64,000 nt of DNA. It comes from an uncultured Faecalibacterium sp. Its GTDB lineage: Bacteria; Bacillota; Clostridia; Oscillospirales; Ruminococcaceae. Each line of letters opens with the position of its first letter. Within the stretch, counting starts at the first letter, position 1. The notes below the pieces were generated by a model. It was given only the letters and a program-made list of their open reading frames with translations, had not been told where the DNA came from and ran no database searches. The stretch is taken from the NCBI GenBank assembly GCA_934548045.1, contig CAKTEM010000002.1, forward strand, positions 62,001-126,000, in the 5' to 3' direction. The translations under genes and the position numbers were made by a program. Shown here piece by piece: positions 16,771-24,970 of this stretch.

Positions 16771-17007
16771 ATGGTTATAAAAACGATTTATCTGATGCGG
16801 CACGGCGAGACGCTTTTCAACGTGATGGACGTCAATCAGGGGCAGTGCGACTCGCCGCTGACCGAAAACGGCATGGCCATCCGCCGCTTCCTGACCGCCC
16901 TCTCCGCACCTCAGGTCAACGGCTTCCTCGGCAACTGCGCCATCGTCCATCTCACCTATGAAAACGGCATCTTTAAGGTGGAAGAAGTGGTGGGCCCGAA
17001 TTCCTGA
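16771..17007 (+). pseudogene. Internally deleted histidine phosphatase (phosphoglycerate mutase family)
   Basis: In-frame remnant of 78 codons. The N-terminal part carries the catalytic signature LMRHGETLFN followed by GQCDSPLTENGMA. After residue 36 it jumps directly to a C-terminal piece (FLGNCAIVHLTYENG, then FKVEEVVG). About 130 residues of a normal ~210-aa enzyme, including the second catalytic His and the acid, are missing. The ATG also abuts the TTGGAGG ribosome site with no spacer. It could make a small protein but cannot be an active phosphatase. The promoter TGTGGTATACT lies at about 16737-16746. Confidence 0.8.
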
Positions 17008-17207
17008 ATCTTCCCCTATACACCTTTCCCAAAATTATGTTCCAAACCGGTTTCCACTTTATCAGTTTCTTGAAATTGCAGTAGCAAATCCGGCGCGGAT
17101 ATGGTATACTAAGTTTAATGCATCAACCGGCAAAGAAATCTTTGCCGCACAGTGTTTTTCCGGGGTTTTCTGCCCTGTCAAATCTGCCGCGAAGGGATGT
17201 TCAGACA

Positions 17208-17762
17208 ATGGATAATATTTTTATGGCTGACCGCAAATCCATCTCTCTGGAGGACTATCTGCGCTACGACAGTTCTTCCCGTGGGAATCTGGGCGCGGAG
17301 CTGCCTGTGACCGTCTACCGGATGCTCGAATACTCCCTCCGGGAAGAGCTGGTGCGTGAGTTCGGCAAAGAAAAGCAGATCGAGGTCTTCCGCGGCGCAG
17401 GCAAGATGGCCGGCGAATATTTCGCCAAGCATTATCTGAACATGGACCAGCCGCTGAATCAGTTCGTGGGCGAGCTTCAGGCTAGGATGCAGGAGTTCAA
17501 GATCGGCGTCCTGCGCATCGAGGACGTCGATGAAGAGAGCGGAAAGATCATCCTGACCGTTGCCGAAGACGCCGACTGCTCTGGTCTGCCGGTGCTGGGC
17601 GAGACGGTCTGCAACTACGATGAGGGCTTTATTTCCGGCATCCTGTCGCTCTATTCCGGCAAGCCGTATCAGGCTGTCGAGGTCGACTGCTGGGCCACCG
17701 GCGACCGTGTCTGCCGCTTCCACGCGGACATCACTGCCTCGGACTCCGGGAGCCCCGTGTGA
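17208..17762 (+). CDS. V4R (4-vinyl reductase) domain protein
   Basis: 184 residues from ATG 17208. The V4R fold covers about 25-175: ELPVTVYRMLEYSLREELV, FRGAGKMAGEYFAKHYL, then a C-terminal Cys/Trp pattern VDCWATGDRVCRFHADI, the small-molecule or metal-binding end of this domain. V4R proteins act as sensory or chaperone domains for hydrocarbons or tetrapyrroles. The stop overlaps the start of a diguanylate cyclase gene (TGATG), so it is likely the sensor half of a two-gene signalling unit. An extended -10 TGGTATACT lies near 17102-17110. Confidence 0.85.
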   Translation: MDNIFMADRKSISLEDYLRYDSSSRGNLGAELPVTVYRMLEYSLREELVREFGKEKQIEVFRGAGKMAGEYFAKHYLNMDQPLNQFVGELQARMQEFKIGVLRIEDVDEESGKIILTVAEDADCSGLPVLGETVCNYDEGFISGILSLYSGKPYQAVEVDCWATGDRVCRFHADITASDSGSPV

Positions 17763-18667
17763 TGGAAGACAAGAACTGCGACCGGTTATTTGAATATCTC
17801 CGCAGCATCCTCTACGACCCCAAAGCACAGCCGCTGGACGTCAGCACGCTGGACGAGCCCTACCAGAAGCTCGGGATGGGCCTGCAATACCTCGACAAGG
17901 CCATTCAGGAGATGAAAGCCTATTCTGCGGCTCTTTCCACTGGCAACCTCTCCGACTGCTACCCTTCCCGTGGCAATCCCCTGTGCGAGAACCTGAAAAA
18001 CATCCACGCCAACCTGAACCATCTGACATGGCAGGCAAAGCAGGTCGCGAAGGGTGATTATTTCCAGAACGTCTCCTATTTGGGCGAGTTCTCGGAAGCG
18101 TTCAACACCATGACCGCTCAGCTCAAGCAGCGCGAGGCCATGCTGCGACAAGAGGCCCAGCAGAAAAAGGATTACGCCGACTCGTTGGAGCTGGAAGCGC
18201 ATTTTGACCCGTTGACCCAGATCGGTAACCGGTATTATTTTAAACAGAACGCGGATAACTTGTTGAAAACTGACTCGGAGCTGGTCTTCTGTTACTGTGA
18301 CCTCGACCATCTAAAATACGTCAACGACAACTTCGGCCACGAGGAGGGCGACCAGTATCTCTGCCATTACGTCGAACTGGTACAGCGGCATCTCTGCGCG
18401 CCGGACGTTTTCGCCCGTCTCGGCGGCGACGAGTTCTGCGTCATCCTGAAAGGCTGTTCGCCCGAGCTGGCAAAACGGGAGATGCTCCGGATGCAGGACG
18501 AATTCCTGCACAGTTCTCCGCCCCAGTATCCCCAGTGCTTCAGCTTTGGCCTGTTCCATCTGCCAAAGGGCCATGGCCCGGTCGATTTGAACGACATCCT
18601 CCGGCAGGCCGATGCCTCTATGTACAGCCAGAAAAAAGAACACAAACAGATGTATCACGTCGTTTAA
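17762..18667 (+). CDS. Diguanylate cyclase (GGDEF domain)
   Basis: 301 residues from ATG 17762. The N-terminal region (1-95) is helical. It is followed by a HAMP-like linker (LTWQAKQVAKGDYFQNVSYL..FNTMTAQL, 89-121) and a coiled coil. The GGDEF domain spans about 140-301 with FDPLTQIGNRYYF, CDLDHLKYVND and RLGGDEFCVIL (221-225 intact). No membrane helix, so it is cytoplasmic. An intact signature predicts c-di-GMP synthesis. There is no RxxD inhibitory site at the usual place (FARLGGDEF). Coupled to the V4R gene, which may control it by protein contact. Confidence 0.92.
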   Translation: MEDKNCDRLFEYLRSILYDPKAQPLDVSTLDEPYQKLGMGLQYLDKAIQEMKAYSAALSTGNLSDCYPSRGNPLCENLKNIHANLNHLTWQAKQVAKGDYFQNVSYLGEFSEAFNTMTAQLKQREAMLRQEAQQKKDYADSLELEAHFDPLTQIGNRYYFKQNADNLLKTDSELVFCYCDLDHLKYVNDNFGHEEGDQYLCHYVELVQRHLCAPDVFARLGGDEFCVILKGCSPELAKREMLRMQDEFLHSSPPQYPQCFSFGLFHLPKGHGPVDLNDILRQADASMYSQKKEHKQMYHVV

Positions 18668-18728
18668 GACAGAACGTCTCCCCTTCCGCACAGGCAGCAT
18701 TGGCGGAAAGGGAGACGCTCTGTTTTTT
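18668..18728 (+). terminator. Intrinsic terminator after the diguanylate cyclase gene
   Basis: A long stem pairing ACAGAACGTCTCCC...TTCCGC with GCGGAA..GGGAGACGCTCTGT ends in T6. Confidence 0.9.
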
Positions 18729-18765
18729 ATTTCAGAATAGAGGAGAGGGGGTTATAGACAAAATC

Positions 18766-19422
18766 TCAGCGGCCAATGAGCAGGTCGCGGCGGCAGCGTC
18801 CGCCGATGGTGAGGATGGTGCGGCTGCCGATCTGGCGCAGGGTGAAGCTGGTCTTATCGGAGTAGCCCTCGCACATCAGGGTCAGGTTCAGGGTGGTGGA
18901 GTTCTTGTTGGTGACGACAGACAGGGTGCTGATGCCCTGATTCATCTGTGCGCGCAGGTCGCCGATAGTGCCGCGGACGGTCACGGTGTCCTCGGGAGCA
19001 TCCAGCGTCAGCACACGGCCATCCTGACGGGCGGTGAACAGCACCTGCTTCCAGAAGGGGCCGGTCATGGTCAGGCCAGCGGCCAGAGGAACTTCCTCCG
19101 TCGTCTCGCCGCCCATGCTTATCATCATGACATCGCCCTGGATCATCTCCTCCATCGGCATCGGGGGCAGATAGCCCGCAACGACCGAATCATCGGTGGT
19201 CGTGGTGGTGGTCTCCTCGACGACAGCCGACTGCTGTTCACCTGCGGAGTACATCGCGATATCGCCCTGGATCATCTGATCCATCGGCATCGGAGGCATG
19301 TAACCAGCCACGACACCATCATCCTCGGCGGCAAACGCGCCGGTCGCCATCGTTGCAACAGCAGCCATCATCACAGCCGCAGCAGCCAGTGTACGGGTAA
19401 CGTTTTTATGGTTCATTTTCAT
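18766..19422 (-). CDS. Secreted protein with duplicated VVAGYxPPMPMxxMIQGD motif
   Basis: 218 residues from ATG 19422 (AGGAGG before it). Signal peptide 1-31 (LAAAAVMMAAVATMATGAFA). The mature start holds two copies of a 24-residue unit, residues 35-58 (DGVVAGYMPPMPMDQMIQGD) and 78-101 (DSVVAGYLPPMPMEEMIQGD), separated by a Glu/Thr-rich linker with TTTTTT. The C-terminal 105-218 part is a beta-rich domain with a late Arg/Cys tail. Single-gene unit. No family recognised. The Met/Pro-rich repeat might bind a soft metal or a partner; this is speculation. Confidence 0.75.
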   Translation of the reverse strand: MKMNHKNVTRTLAAAAVMMAAVATMATGAFAAEDDGVVAGYMPPMPMDQMIQGDIAMYSAGEQQSAVVEETTTTTTDDSVVAGYLPPMPMEEMIQGDVMMISMGGETTEEVPLAAGLTMTGPFWKQVLFTARQDGRVLTLDAPEDTVTVRGTIGDLRAQMNQGISTLSVVTNKNSTTLNLTLMCEGYSDKTSFTLRQIGSRTILTIGGRCRRDLLIGR

Positions 19423-19553
19423 AGGATTTTCCTCCTGTAAATGCCTTGCGGAAAAGGCGTTTTTTCCAGCGGTCATGCCGCTTTCTGTGATTCTATGGTA
19501 TCAAAAACCAGCCCCTTATGCAAGCGACGAATTTTCACCGTATTATTGCACGG

Positions 19554-19594
19554 AAAAGGCGGTTCGGAAAAAAATTTTTCCGAACCGCCTTTTT
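19554..19594. terminator. Bidirectional terminator, near-perfect palindrome
   Basis: AAAAGGCGGTTCGGAAAAA and its complement TTTTTCCGAACCGCCTTTT make a palindrome of about 40 bp. It terminates crr (minus strand). Confidence 0.88.
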
Positions 19595-19620
19595 GTGTTT
19601 CTTTATGAACTCGAGACTGC

Positions 19621-20136
19621 TCAGCCCTCGAACTTGATCATTGCTGCGCCTGCCTCAACGGGGCCGTCTGCAACGACCTTCATGCCGTTCAGGTCATCAC
19701 CATTGGTGACGATGATCGCGGTGGTAGTGGGGTGGTTTGCAGCGCGGATGGCGTTCAGGTCAACCTTCAGCATCGGGGTGCCGGCCTTGACCTTCTGATC
19801 TTCCTTCACCAGAGCGGTGAAGCCCTTGCCCTGCATCTCGACGGTATCCATGCCGACGTGGATCAGCAGCTCGATGCCGTCATCGCTGGTCATGCCGATG
19901 GCGTGCAGGGTGGAAGCCACCTGCGTAATGGTGCCGTCGAACGGAGCGTAAACGGTGTCACCGGTCGGCTCGATGCCGCAGCCGGGTCCCAGAATCGCCG
20001 TTGCAAACGTCTCATCGGGGATCTGCTCCAGAGGGATCACCTTGCCGTCGATGGGGGCCTTGACCGTCATCTTTTCGCCGGAGAATTTGGGTGCAGCCTC
20101 CGTCTTGCCGCCAAACAGTTTATCAAAAAAACCCAT
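19621..20136 (-). CDS. crr: PTS glucose-type EIIA domain protein
   Basis: 171 residues from ATG 20136 (AGGAAGG before it), a stand-alone EIIA-Glc. The fold matches E. coli Crr throughout: MGFFDKLFGG, IDGKVIPLEQIPDETFA, GIEPTGDTVYAPFDG, with both active-site His: His78 (TLHAIGM) and phospho-acceptor His93 (ELLIHVGMDTVE). It takes phosphate from HPr and gives it to a sugar EIIB; it may also be a regulatory signal. No PTS permease lies next to it, so it must serve an enzyme elsewhere. The leader holds a terminator-like hairpin between promoter and gene. Confidence 0.92.
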   Translation of the reverse strand: MGFFDKLFGGKTEAAPKFSGEKMTVKAPIDGKVIPLEQIPDETFATAILGPGCGIEPTGDTVYAPFDGTITQVASTLHAIGMTSDDGIELLIHVGMDTVEMQGKGFTALVKEDQKVKAGTPMLKVDLNAIRAANHPTTTAIIVTNGDDLNGMKVVADGPVEAGAAMIKFEG

Positions 20137-20197
20137 TGTAAAACCCTTCCTTCCTATCATCATCGTAAGAAATTCGTTGCAGAGCGCATCTAACAGT

Positions 20198-20241
20198 AAA
20201 AAGAGGCAAGGATACACCTAGCTGTGTATTCCTGCCCCTTT
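20198..20241 (-). terminator. Leader terminator/attenuator upstream of crr
   Basis: On the minus strand AAAGGGGCAGGAATACAC pairs with GTGTATCCTTGCCTCTTT (18 bp with wobbles) followed by T5. It lies after the crr promoter and 61 nt before its start codon. It could be an attenuator or, alternatively, the end of the threonine aldolase transcript. Confidence 0.65.
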
Positions 20242-20266
20242 CCCGCGTTCTGCGTCTTCTTTTTAA

Positions 20267-20295
20267 AAAATACCATACCCGGCAGAAAAATTCAA
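20267..20295 (-). promoter_or_regulatory. Promoter upstream of the crr leader hairpin
   Basis: Minus strand TTGAAT (20295-20290), 17 bp, TATTTT (20272-20267) with an upstream TGG. The predicted start is near 20260, so the hairpin at 20241-20198 is inside the transcript. Confidence 0.6.
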
Positions 20296-20357
20296 TCAGC
20301 ATCCTGCACAAAGAGATTTTTAAAACTTCGTCATAATGCTGACAATCAGGCAGTTTT

Positions 20358-21380
20358 TCACATCAGTTCGATGAGCTGCATGATCTCTTCCATTTTGGTC
20401 GCCCAGCTGGTCGCAATGCGGACAACAGTGTGGGTATCGTCATATTTTTCCCAGAAGCCGAACTTTGCCTTGCCTTCCAGCGCGGCCAGCTGCTCGTTGG
20501 AGAGGACGACAAAAATCTGGTTGGTGGGCGAATCCATGAAGAACTTGTATCCCTTATCAGACAGCGCGCGTTTCAGGACGTTTGCCGTCGTGATGGCGTT
20601 CTCACTGATCTTGGTATAGAGGTCGTCGGTGAACAGGACATCGAACTGGATGCCCAGCAGACGGCCCTTTGCCAGCAGTGCGCCCTGCTGTTTCATCATC
20701 GTCATGAAGTGTGCCGGTGCGCCGTGCGGAAAGACTGCTGCTTCGCCGCAGAGTGCGCCGACTTTGGTGCCGCCGATATAGAACACATCGGTCAGACGGG
20801 CGAGGTCAGCCAGTGTGACGTCGGTTCCCTTGCTCACCAGACCATAGCCCAGCCGCGCACCGTCGAGGAAGAGGGGCAGCTTGAACTCATGGCAGACCGC
20901 CGACAGGGCTTCCAGCTCGGCCTTGGTGTACAGGGTGCCGTACTCGGTCGGGTGGGAGATATAGACCATTCCCGGGAAGACCATGTGGTCGTGGTTGCCG
21001 TCGGCGAAGAAGGTCTTGCAGAAATCCCGGACAGTCTCGGCGTCCAGTTTGCCGTTCTTCTGGGGCAAGCCGAGGACTTTGTGTCCGGTGTACTCGATGG
21101 CACCGGCCTCATGGCCTGCCACATGGCCGGTCGCCGCCGCGATGACGCCCTCCCAGCGGTTCAGCATGGACGCGATGACGATAGCGTTGGTCTGGGTGCC
21201 GCCCGAGATGAAATAAACATCTGCCTCCGGGCAGTCGCAGGCCTTGCGGATCTTCTCTTTCGCGCTGGCGCAGTACGGGTCGGTGCCGTAGCCCGACACC
21301 TTCTCGAAGTTGGTCTCCATCAGCTTTTGCAGGATGGCCGGATGCGCACCCTCGCAATAATCATTTTCAAAATACAGCAT
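20358..21380 (-). CDS. ltaE: Low-specificity L-threonine aldolase
   Basis: 340 residues from ATG 21380. Fold-type I PLP enzyme that cleaves threonine or allo-threonine to glycine and acetaldehyde. N-terminal LYFENDYCEGAHPAILQKL and YGTDPYCASAKE are typical. The PLP pocket residues include SGGTQTNAIV, HVAGHEAGAIE (stacking His), PTEYGTLYT, FLDGARLGYG (Asp, Arg) and the Schiff-base Lys in FYIGGTKVGALCGE. Length is normal (about 340). Single gene with its own consensus promoter. Annotation alternatives within the beta-eliminating lyase group are less likely. Confidence 0.92.
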   Translation of the reverse strand: MLYFENDYCEGAHPAILQKLMETNFEKVSGYGTDPYCASAKEKIRKACDCPEADVYFISGGTQTNAIVIASMLNRWEGVIAAATGHVAGHEAGAIEYTGHKVLGLPQKNGKLDAETVRDFCKTFFADGNHDHMVFPGMVYISHPTEYGTLYTKAELEALSAVCHEFKLPLFLDGARLGYGLVSKGTDVTLADLARLTDVFYIGGTKVGALCGEAAVFPHGAPAHFMTMMKQQGALLAKGRLLGIQFDVLFTDDLYTKISENAITTANVLKRALSDKGYKFFMDSPTNQIFVVLSNEQLAALEGKAKFGFWEKYDDTHTVVRIATSWATKMEEIMQLIELM

Positions 21381-21416
21381 ATTCGTTTTCCCTCTGCTTT
21401 TCTCAAAGATGGTTCT

Positions 21417-21445
21417 ATTATCGCCCCGAATCCCCTCTTTGTCAA
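21417..21445 (-). promoter_or_regulatory. Promoter of ltaE
   Basis: Minus strand TTGACA (21445-21440), 17 bp, GATAAT (21422-21417), 36 bp before the start codon. Confidence 0.7.
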
Positions 21446-21606
21446 TTGCACGGGAAACAATACATGGCCTGACCCTCTCTGCTGCGCACTGCACGGCATC
21501 AAAACCCGGTCAAGGCAGACCGTTTTTACTGCATCTTTAATGATTTTATGCTATACTCTATTATTGGAAACATTTAACAAACTCCATCGGAAGGGAAAGG
21601 GAGGAA

Positions 21607-22701
21607 ATGACCCCGATGAAAGAAAAATCATGGTGGCAGAATGGCCTGATCGTCCTTGGGATGTTCTGTCTTTCGTTTGCGATCGTGACAGGCATCCAGG
21701 TCGTTACCGGGCACATTGCCGGAATGGCCTCGATGATCTTCGTGCTTTCGGTCTTTATTACATCGGTCTATACCGATGGCTATCTCTGGGGTGTGGCGTC
21801 CTCGCTCATCAGCGTGCTTGCGGTCAATTTTGCGTTCCGCGCGCCCTACTTTGAGTTCAACTTTACGCTGACCGAAAACCTCGTCTCCGGCATCGTGATG
21901 CTGGTCGTCTCGGTCATGACAAGCACCCTGACGACCCGGAACAAAAAGCAGGAGCAGCTCCGGATGGAGAGCGAAGCCGAAAAGACACGTGCGAATCTTT
22001 TGCGCGCTGTCTCCCACGACCTGCGCACTCCCCTGACATCCATTTATGGTGCCTGCTCGACCGTTATCGAGAATTACGACTCGCTGGGAAAGGAGCAGCA
22101 GTTAAAGCTGCTCCGGGAGGTCTGTTCGGACGCCCAGTGGCTCAACCGGATGGTGGAAAATCTGCTCTCGGTCACACGCATCGACAGCGAAAAGGTCTCG
22201 GTGCAGAAAACGCCGGTCGTCCTTGAGGAACTCGTTGACAGCGTGTTGGTGCGGTTCAAAAAGCTGCATCCGGGCGTGGAGGTCAATGTCGGCCTGCCGG
22301 ACGATTTCATCGTCATCCCGATGGACTCGATGCTCATCCAGCAGGTGTTGACGAACCTGTTGGAAAACGCCGTCCACCACGCTAAAGGCATGACAAAACT
22401 GACGTTACAGGTCTTCACCGTCGGCAACCGCGCCGTCTTTGAGGTCAAGGACAACGGCTGCGGCATCCCGAAAGAACGGTTGAAGACCCTGTTCAGCGGT
22501 ATGCTCCCGTCCGATACCTCGGGCAATTCGGGCGAGGGTGGAAAGCACAGCATGGGCATCGGCCTGTCGGTCTGTGCCGCCATCATCAAGGCGCACGGCG
22601 GCGAAATTAAAGCCGAAAGCACACCCGGCGAAGGAACGACCATCCGCTTCTGGCTGGAAACGGAAGATATCGAAACGGAGGAGAACGAAGATGAGCAATA
22701 A
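21607..22701 (+). CDS. Sensor histidine kinase, short KdpD-like
   Basis: 364 residues. ATG 21607 lies 3 bases after GGGAGG; ATG 21616, 12 bases away, is an alternative start. Four membrane helices (about 12-105; DUF4118-like, as in KdpD) are followed by HisKA with LLRAVSHDLRTPLTSIYG (phospho-His137) and a HATPase domain (LTNLLENAVHHA, DNGCGIP, GIGLSVC). The KdpD N-terminal sensor and USP domains are absent. It overlaps the response-regulator gene by 11 bp. The extended -10 TATGCTATACT at 21547-21557 is the likely promoter. Signal unknown; potassium or ionic stress is only suggested by similarity. Confidence 0.9.
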   Translation: MTPMKEKSWWQNGLIVLGMFCLSFAIVTGIQVVTGHIAGMASMIFVLSVFITSVYTDGYLWGVASSLISVLAVNFAFRAPYFEFNFTLTENLVSGIVMLVVSVMTSTLTTRNKKQEQLRMESEAEKTRANLLRAVSHDLRTPLTSIYGACSTVIENYDSLGKEQQLKLLREVCSDAQWLNRMVENLLSVTRIDSEKVSVQKTPVVLEELVDSVLVRFKKLHPGVEVNVGLPDDFIVIPMDSMLIQQVLTNLLENAVHHAKGMTKLTLQVFTVGNRAVFEVKDNGCGIPKERLKTLFSGMLPSDTSGNSGEGGKHSMGIGLSVCAAIIKAHGGEIKAESTPGEGTTIRFWLETEDIETEENEDEQ

Positions 22702-23413
22702 CAAGTTCAAAATTTTGATCGTGGAAGACGAGGCCAACATCTGCAGCTTCATCCAGACCCTGCTGGAAACGAACGGTTATCAGGCTTTGGTGGCGAACAC
22801 CTGCACGATGGGCCTGACCCTGTTTGCCTCGCACAATCCCGACCTTGTCATCCTGGATTTAGGTCTGCCCGACCGCGACGGCGTCGAGTTTATCCGCCTT
22901 GTCCGAGAAAAGAGCATGACGCCCATCATGGTACTCTCCGCCCGGACGACCGAACGGGATAAGATCGAAGCCCTCGACCTCGGCGCAAATGACTATATCA
23001 CCAAGCCCTTTGGAACCGGCGAGCTGCTGGCCCGTGTCCGCGCCGCCTTGCGCCTGAGCCGGTACAACACCGCCGGGCTGCCCAGCGGAACCTTTACGGC
23101 GCAGGATATGACCATCAACTACGAGCGTCGAAAAGTTTTTATCGCCGGGCAGGAAGTCAAATTGACCCAGACCGAATATAATATTGTAGCCTTCCTCTCG
23201 GAACACGCCGGCCGGGTGATGACTTATGCCGCCATCGTCAAGGCTATCTGGGGCGATACCGACTGCGGAAGCACCAAGAAGCTGCAGGTCAACATGGCGA
23301 ACATCCGCAAAAAGATGGGCAGCCGGCCCGGCAGCAACAACTACATCCTCAACGAGCTGGGCGTCGGCTACCGCATGATCGACGAGGACACCGACGCAAA
23401 GCCTGTGGAATGA
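22691..23413 (+). CDS. OmpR/KdpE-type response regulator
   Basis: 240 residues from ATG 22691, inside the end of the kinase gene. Receiver domain 7-120 with Glu12/Asp13, phospho-acceptor Asp56 (VILDLGLPD), Ser83 and Lys105 (YITKPFG). The C-terminal winged helix spans about 135-230 (KVFIAGQEVKLTQTEYNIVA, then RVMTYAAIVKAIWG). The sequence most resembles KdpE. No kdpFABC follows; a permease gene starts 16 bp downstream, so that permease is the most likely regulatory target. Confidence 0.93.
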   Translation: MSNNKFKILIVEDEANICSFIQTLLETNGYQALVANTCTMGLTLFASHNPDLVILDLGLPDRDGVEFIRLVREKSMTPIMVLSARTTERDKIEALDLGANDYITKPFGTGELLARVRAALRLSRYNTAGLPSGTFTAQDMTINYERRKVFIAGQEVKLTQTEYNIVAFLSEHAGRVMTYAAIVKAIWGDTDCGSTKKLQVNMANIRKKMGSRPGSNNYILNELGVGYRMIDEDTDAKPVE

Positions 23414-23429
23414 CCCGGAGGGGGTACTT

Positions 23430-24746
23430 ATGCTTCTGGCGTTATGCCTGTTTGCCGCTGTCTATCTCTTGATGCTGTTCTTTCAGCAGTACCGCCCGTG
23501 GATCGCGCTGGGCGGTGCGGCTGTCTTTCTCCTGCTGGGTGGGCTTGGCGTCTATGATTTCACCCTCACCGATGCCGCCTGCGCTGTCGATTTCAATGTC
23601 CTGCTCATGATGGCCGGAACAATGGGAACCGTTGCCCTCTTCATCGAGAGCAAGATGCCGCTCCGTTTGGCCGAGGAGCTGATTTCCCGGGTTCCCAATG
23701 TGAAGTGGGCTATCTCGATGCTGGCCCTGTTTGCCGGCATCATCAGCGCGTTTGTGGACAACGTTGCCACCGTTTTGATGATCGCGCCGGTCGGACTTGC
23801 GATCTCACGCAAATTGAAGATCTCGCCGGTGCCGGTGCTGATTTCCATTGCCGTCTCCTCCAATTTGCAGGGCGCGGCGACCCTCGTCGGCGACACCACC
23901 AGTATCCTTCTGGGCGGTTTTGCCGAGATGAACTTTTTTGATTTCTTCTGGATGCACGGGCGTCCGGGCATCTTCTGGGGCGTGGAGCTGGGCGCGCTGG
24001 TGTCGCTCGGCATCCTGCTGTTCCTCTTCCGGCACGACTCCCAACCCATCCACGCCGTTGTGGAAACCGAGGTCGAGGACCCGGTTCCCACCTACCTTCT
24101 GCTTCTGACCGTCGCTCTGCTGGTTGTTGCATCCTTCCTGCCGGAACCGGACAGTGGAATCGGACGTGACCTCTACGAGTTTCACAGCGGCCTCATCTGT
24201 GTTTCGGTCTGTCTGTTCGGCGTTCTTCGTGCCTGCTTCCGCAGTCTCTCTCTGCGCCCTGCGGCGCATATCCTCCGGGAGCTGGACTGTGACACCTTGC
24301 TGCTTTTGTTCGGGCTGTTCATCCTCATCGAGGGCGTAAAACGGGCCGGGCTTCTCGAGGCCGCCGCAGAGCTGTTCTGCCTTGTCGCCGACGATGACCC
24401 CTTCCGACTCTATACCCTCATCGTGGTGGTCTCGGTGGTGCTGTCCGCCTTCATCGACAACATCCCCTATGTCGCCACCATGCTTCCCGTCGTGCAGAGC
24501 ATGGCCGCCCACATGAACAACGGCGTCGGGATGCCGCCGGAGCTGTTCTATTTTGGCCTGCTGACCGGCGCGACCCTCGGCGGAAACCTGACGCCCATCG
24601 GCGCGTCCGCCAATATCGCGGCCATCGGTATCCTCCGCCGGAACGGTGAAACGGTCCAGACCCGGGATTTTCTCCGCATCGGTGTGCCGTTCACCCTCGC
24701 CGCCGTCCTGACCGGGTATCTCTATCTCTGGTTTGTCTGGAGATAA
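23430..24746 (+). CDS. ArsB/NhaD (ion transporter superfamily) permease
   Basis: 438 residues, RBS GGAGGGGG, third gene of the kinase-regulator operon. About 11-12 helices in two repeats. Each half carries the ion-transporter loop: AGIISAFVDNVATVLMIAPV (about 100-120) and LSAFIDNIPYVATMLPVV (about 337-355). A GxNLTPIGASANIAA segment follows at about 385-400. The FxDN motifs place it with NhaD/ArsB-type exchangers rather than with the DASS carriers at 3.6 and 6.7 kb. It could move Na+/H+, arsenite or a carboxylate. Coupling to a KdpDE-like system suggests ion homeostasis (inference). Confidence 0.85.
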   Translation: MLLALCLFAAVYLLMLFFQQYRPWIALGGAAVFLLLGGLGVYDFTLTDAACAVDFNVLLMMAGTMGTVALFIESKMPLRLAEELISRVPNVKWAISMLALFAGIISAFVDNVATVLMIAPVGLAISRKLKISPVPVLISIAVSSNLQGAATLVGDTTSILLGGFAEMNFFDFFWMHGRPGIFWGVELGALVSLGILLFLFRHDSQPIHAVVETEVEDPVPTYLLLLTVALLVVASFLPEPDSGIGRDLYEFHSGLICVSVCLFGVLRACFRSLSLRPAAHILRELDCDTLLLLFGLFILIEGVKRAGLLEAAAELFCLVADDDPFRLYTLIVVVSVVLSAFIDNIPYVATMLPVVQSMAAHMNNGVGMPPELFYFGLLTGATLGGNLTPIGASANIAAIGILRRNGETVQTRDFLRIGVPFTLAAVLTGYLYLWFVWR

Positions 24747-24811
24747 AATGACAGTATCCCGTCAAATAATCACAAATTTTTCAAAAATCCAAAATTTTCT
24801 GACAAAAATGC

Positions 24812-24839
24812 TTGACAATTCCGGTATCCGTGGTATAAT
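24812..24839 (+). promoter_or_regulatory. Promoter of tRNA-Leu
   Basis: TTGACA (24812-24817), 16 bp, TATAAT (24834-24839): both boxes are consensus, as expected for a stable RNA gene. Confidence 0.88.
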
Positions 24840-24883
24840 AACTAACGTTCCGAGCCGAACAGCTCAGACGCAAAACAAAATAT

Positions 24884-24970
24884 GCGGATATGGCGGAATT
24901 GGCAGACGCGTTAGATTCAGGTTCTAATCGGGGCAACTCGGTGGAGGTTCAAGTCCTCTTATCCGCACCA
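24884..24970 (+). tRNA. tRNA-Leu (anticodon CAG)
   Basis: 87 nt with encoded CCA. Acceptor GCGGATA pairs with TATCCGC. The anticodon arm is TTAGA-TTCAGGT-TCTAA (anticodon CAG), with a long variable arm (CGGGGCAACTCGGT), and T-arm GAGG-TTCAAGT-CCTC. Class II structure fits Leu. It has a consensus promoter and a terminator immediately after CCA. An inverted copy of its 3' end lies at 25037-25057. Confidence 0.97.

Noticed and set aside
20198..20241. crr leader hairpin as a RAT/LicT-type antiterminator site
   Set aside because: The sequence does not resemble the RAT consensus, so only a generic attenuator is claimed.
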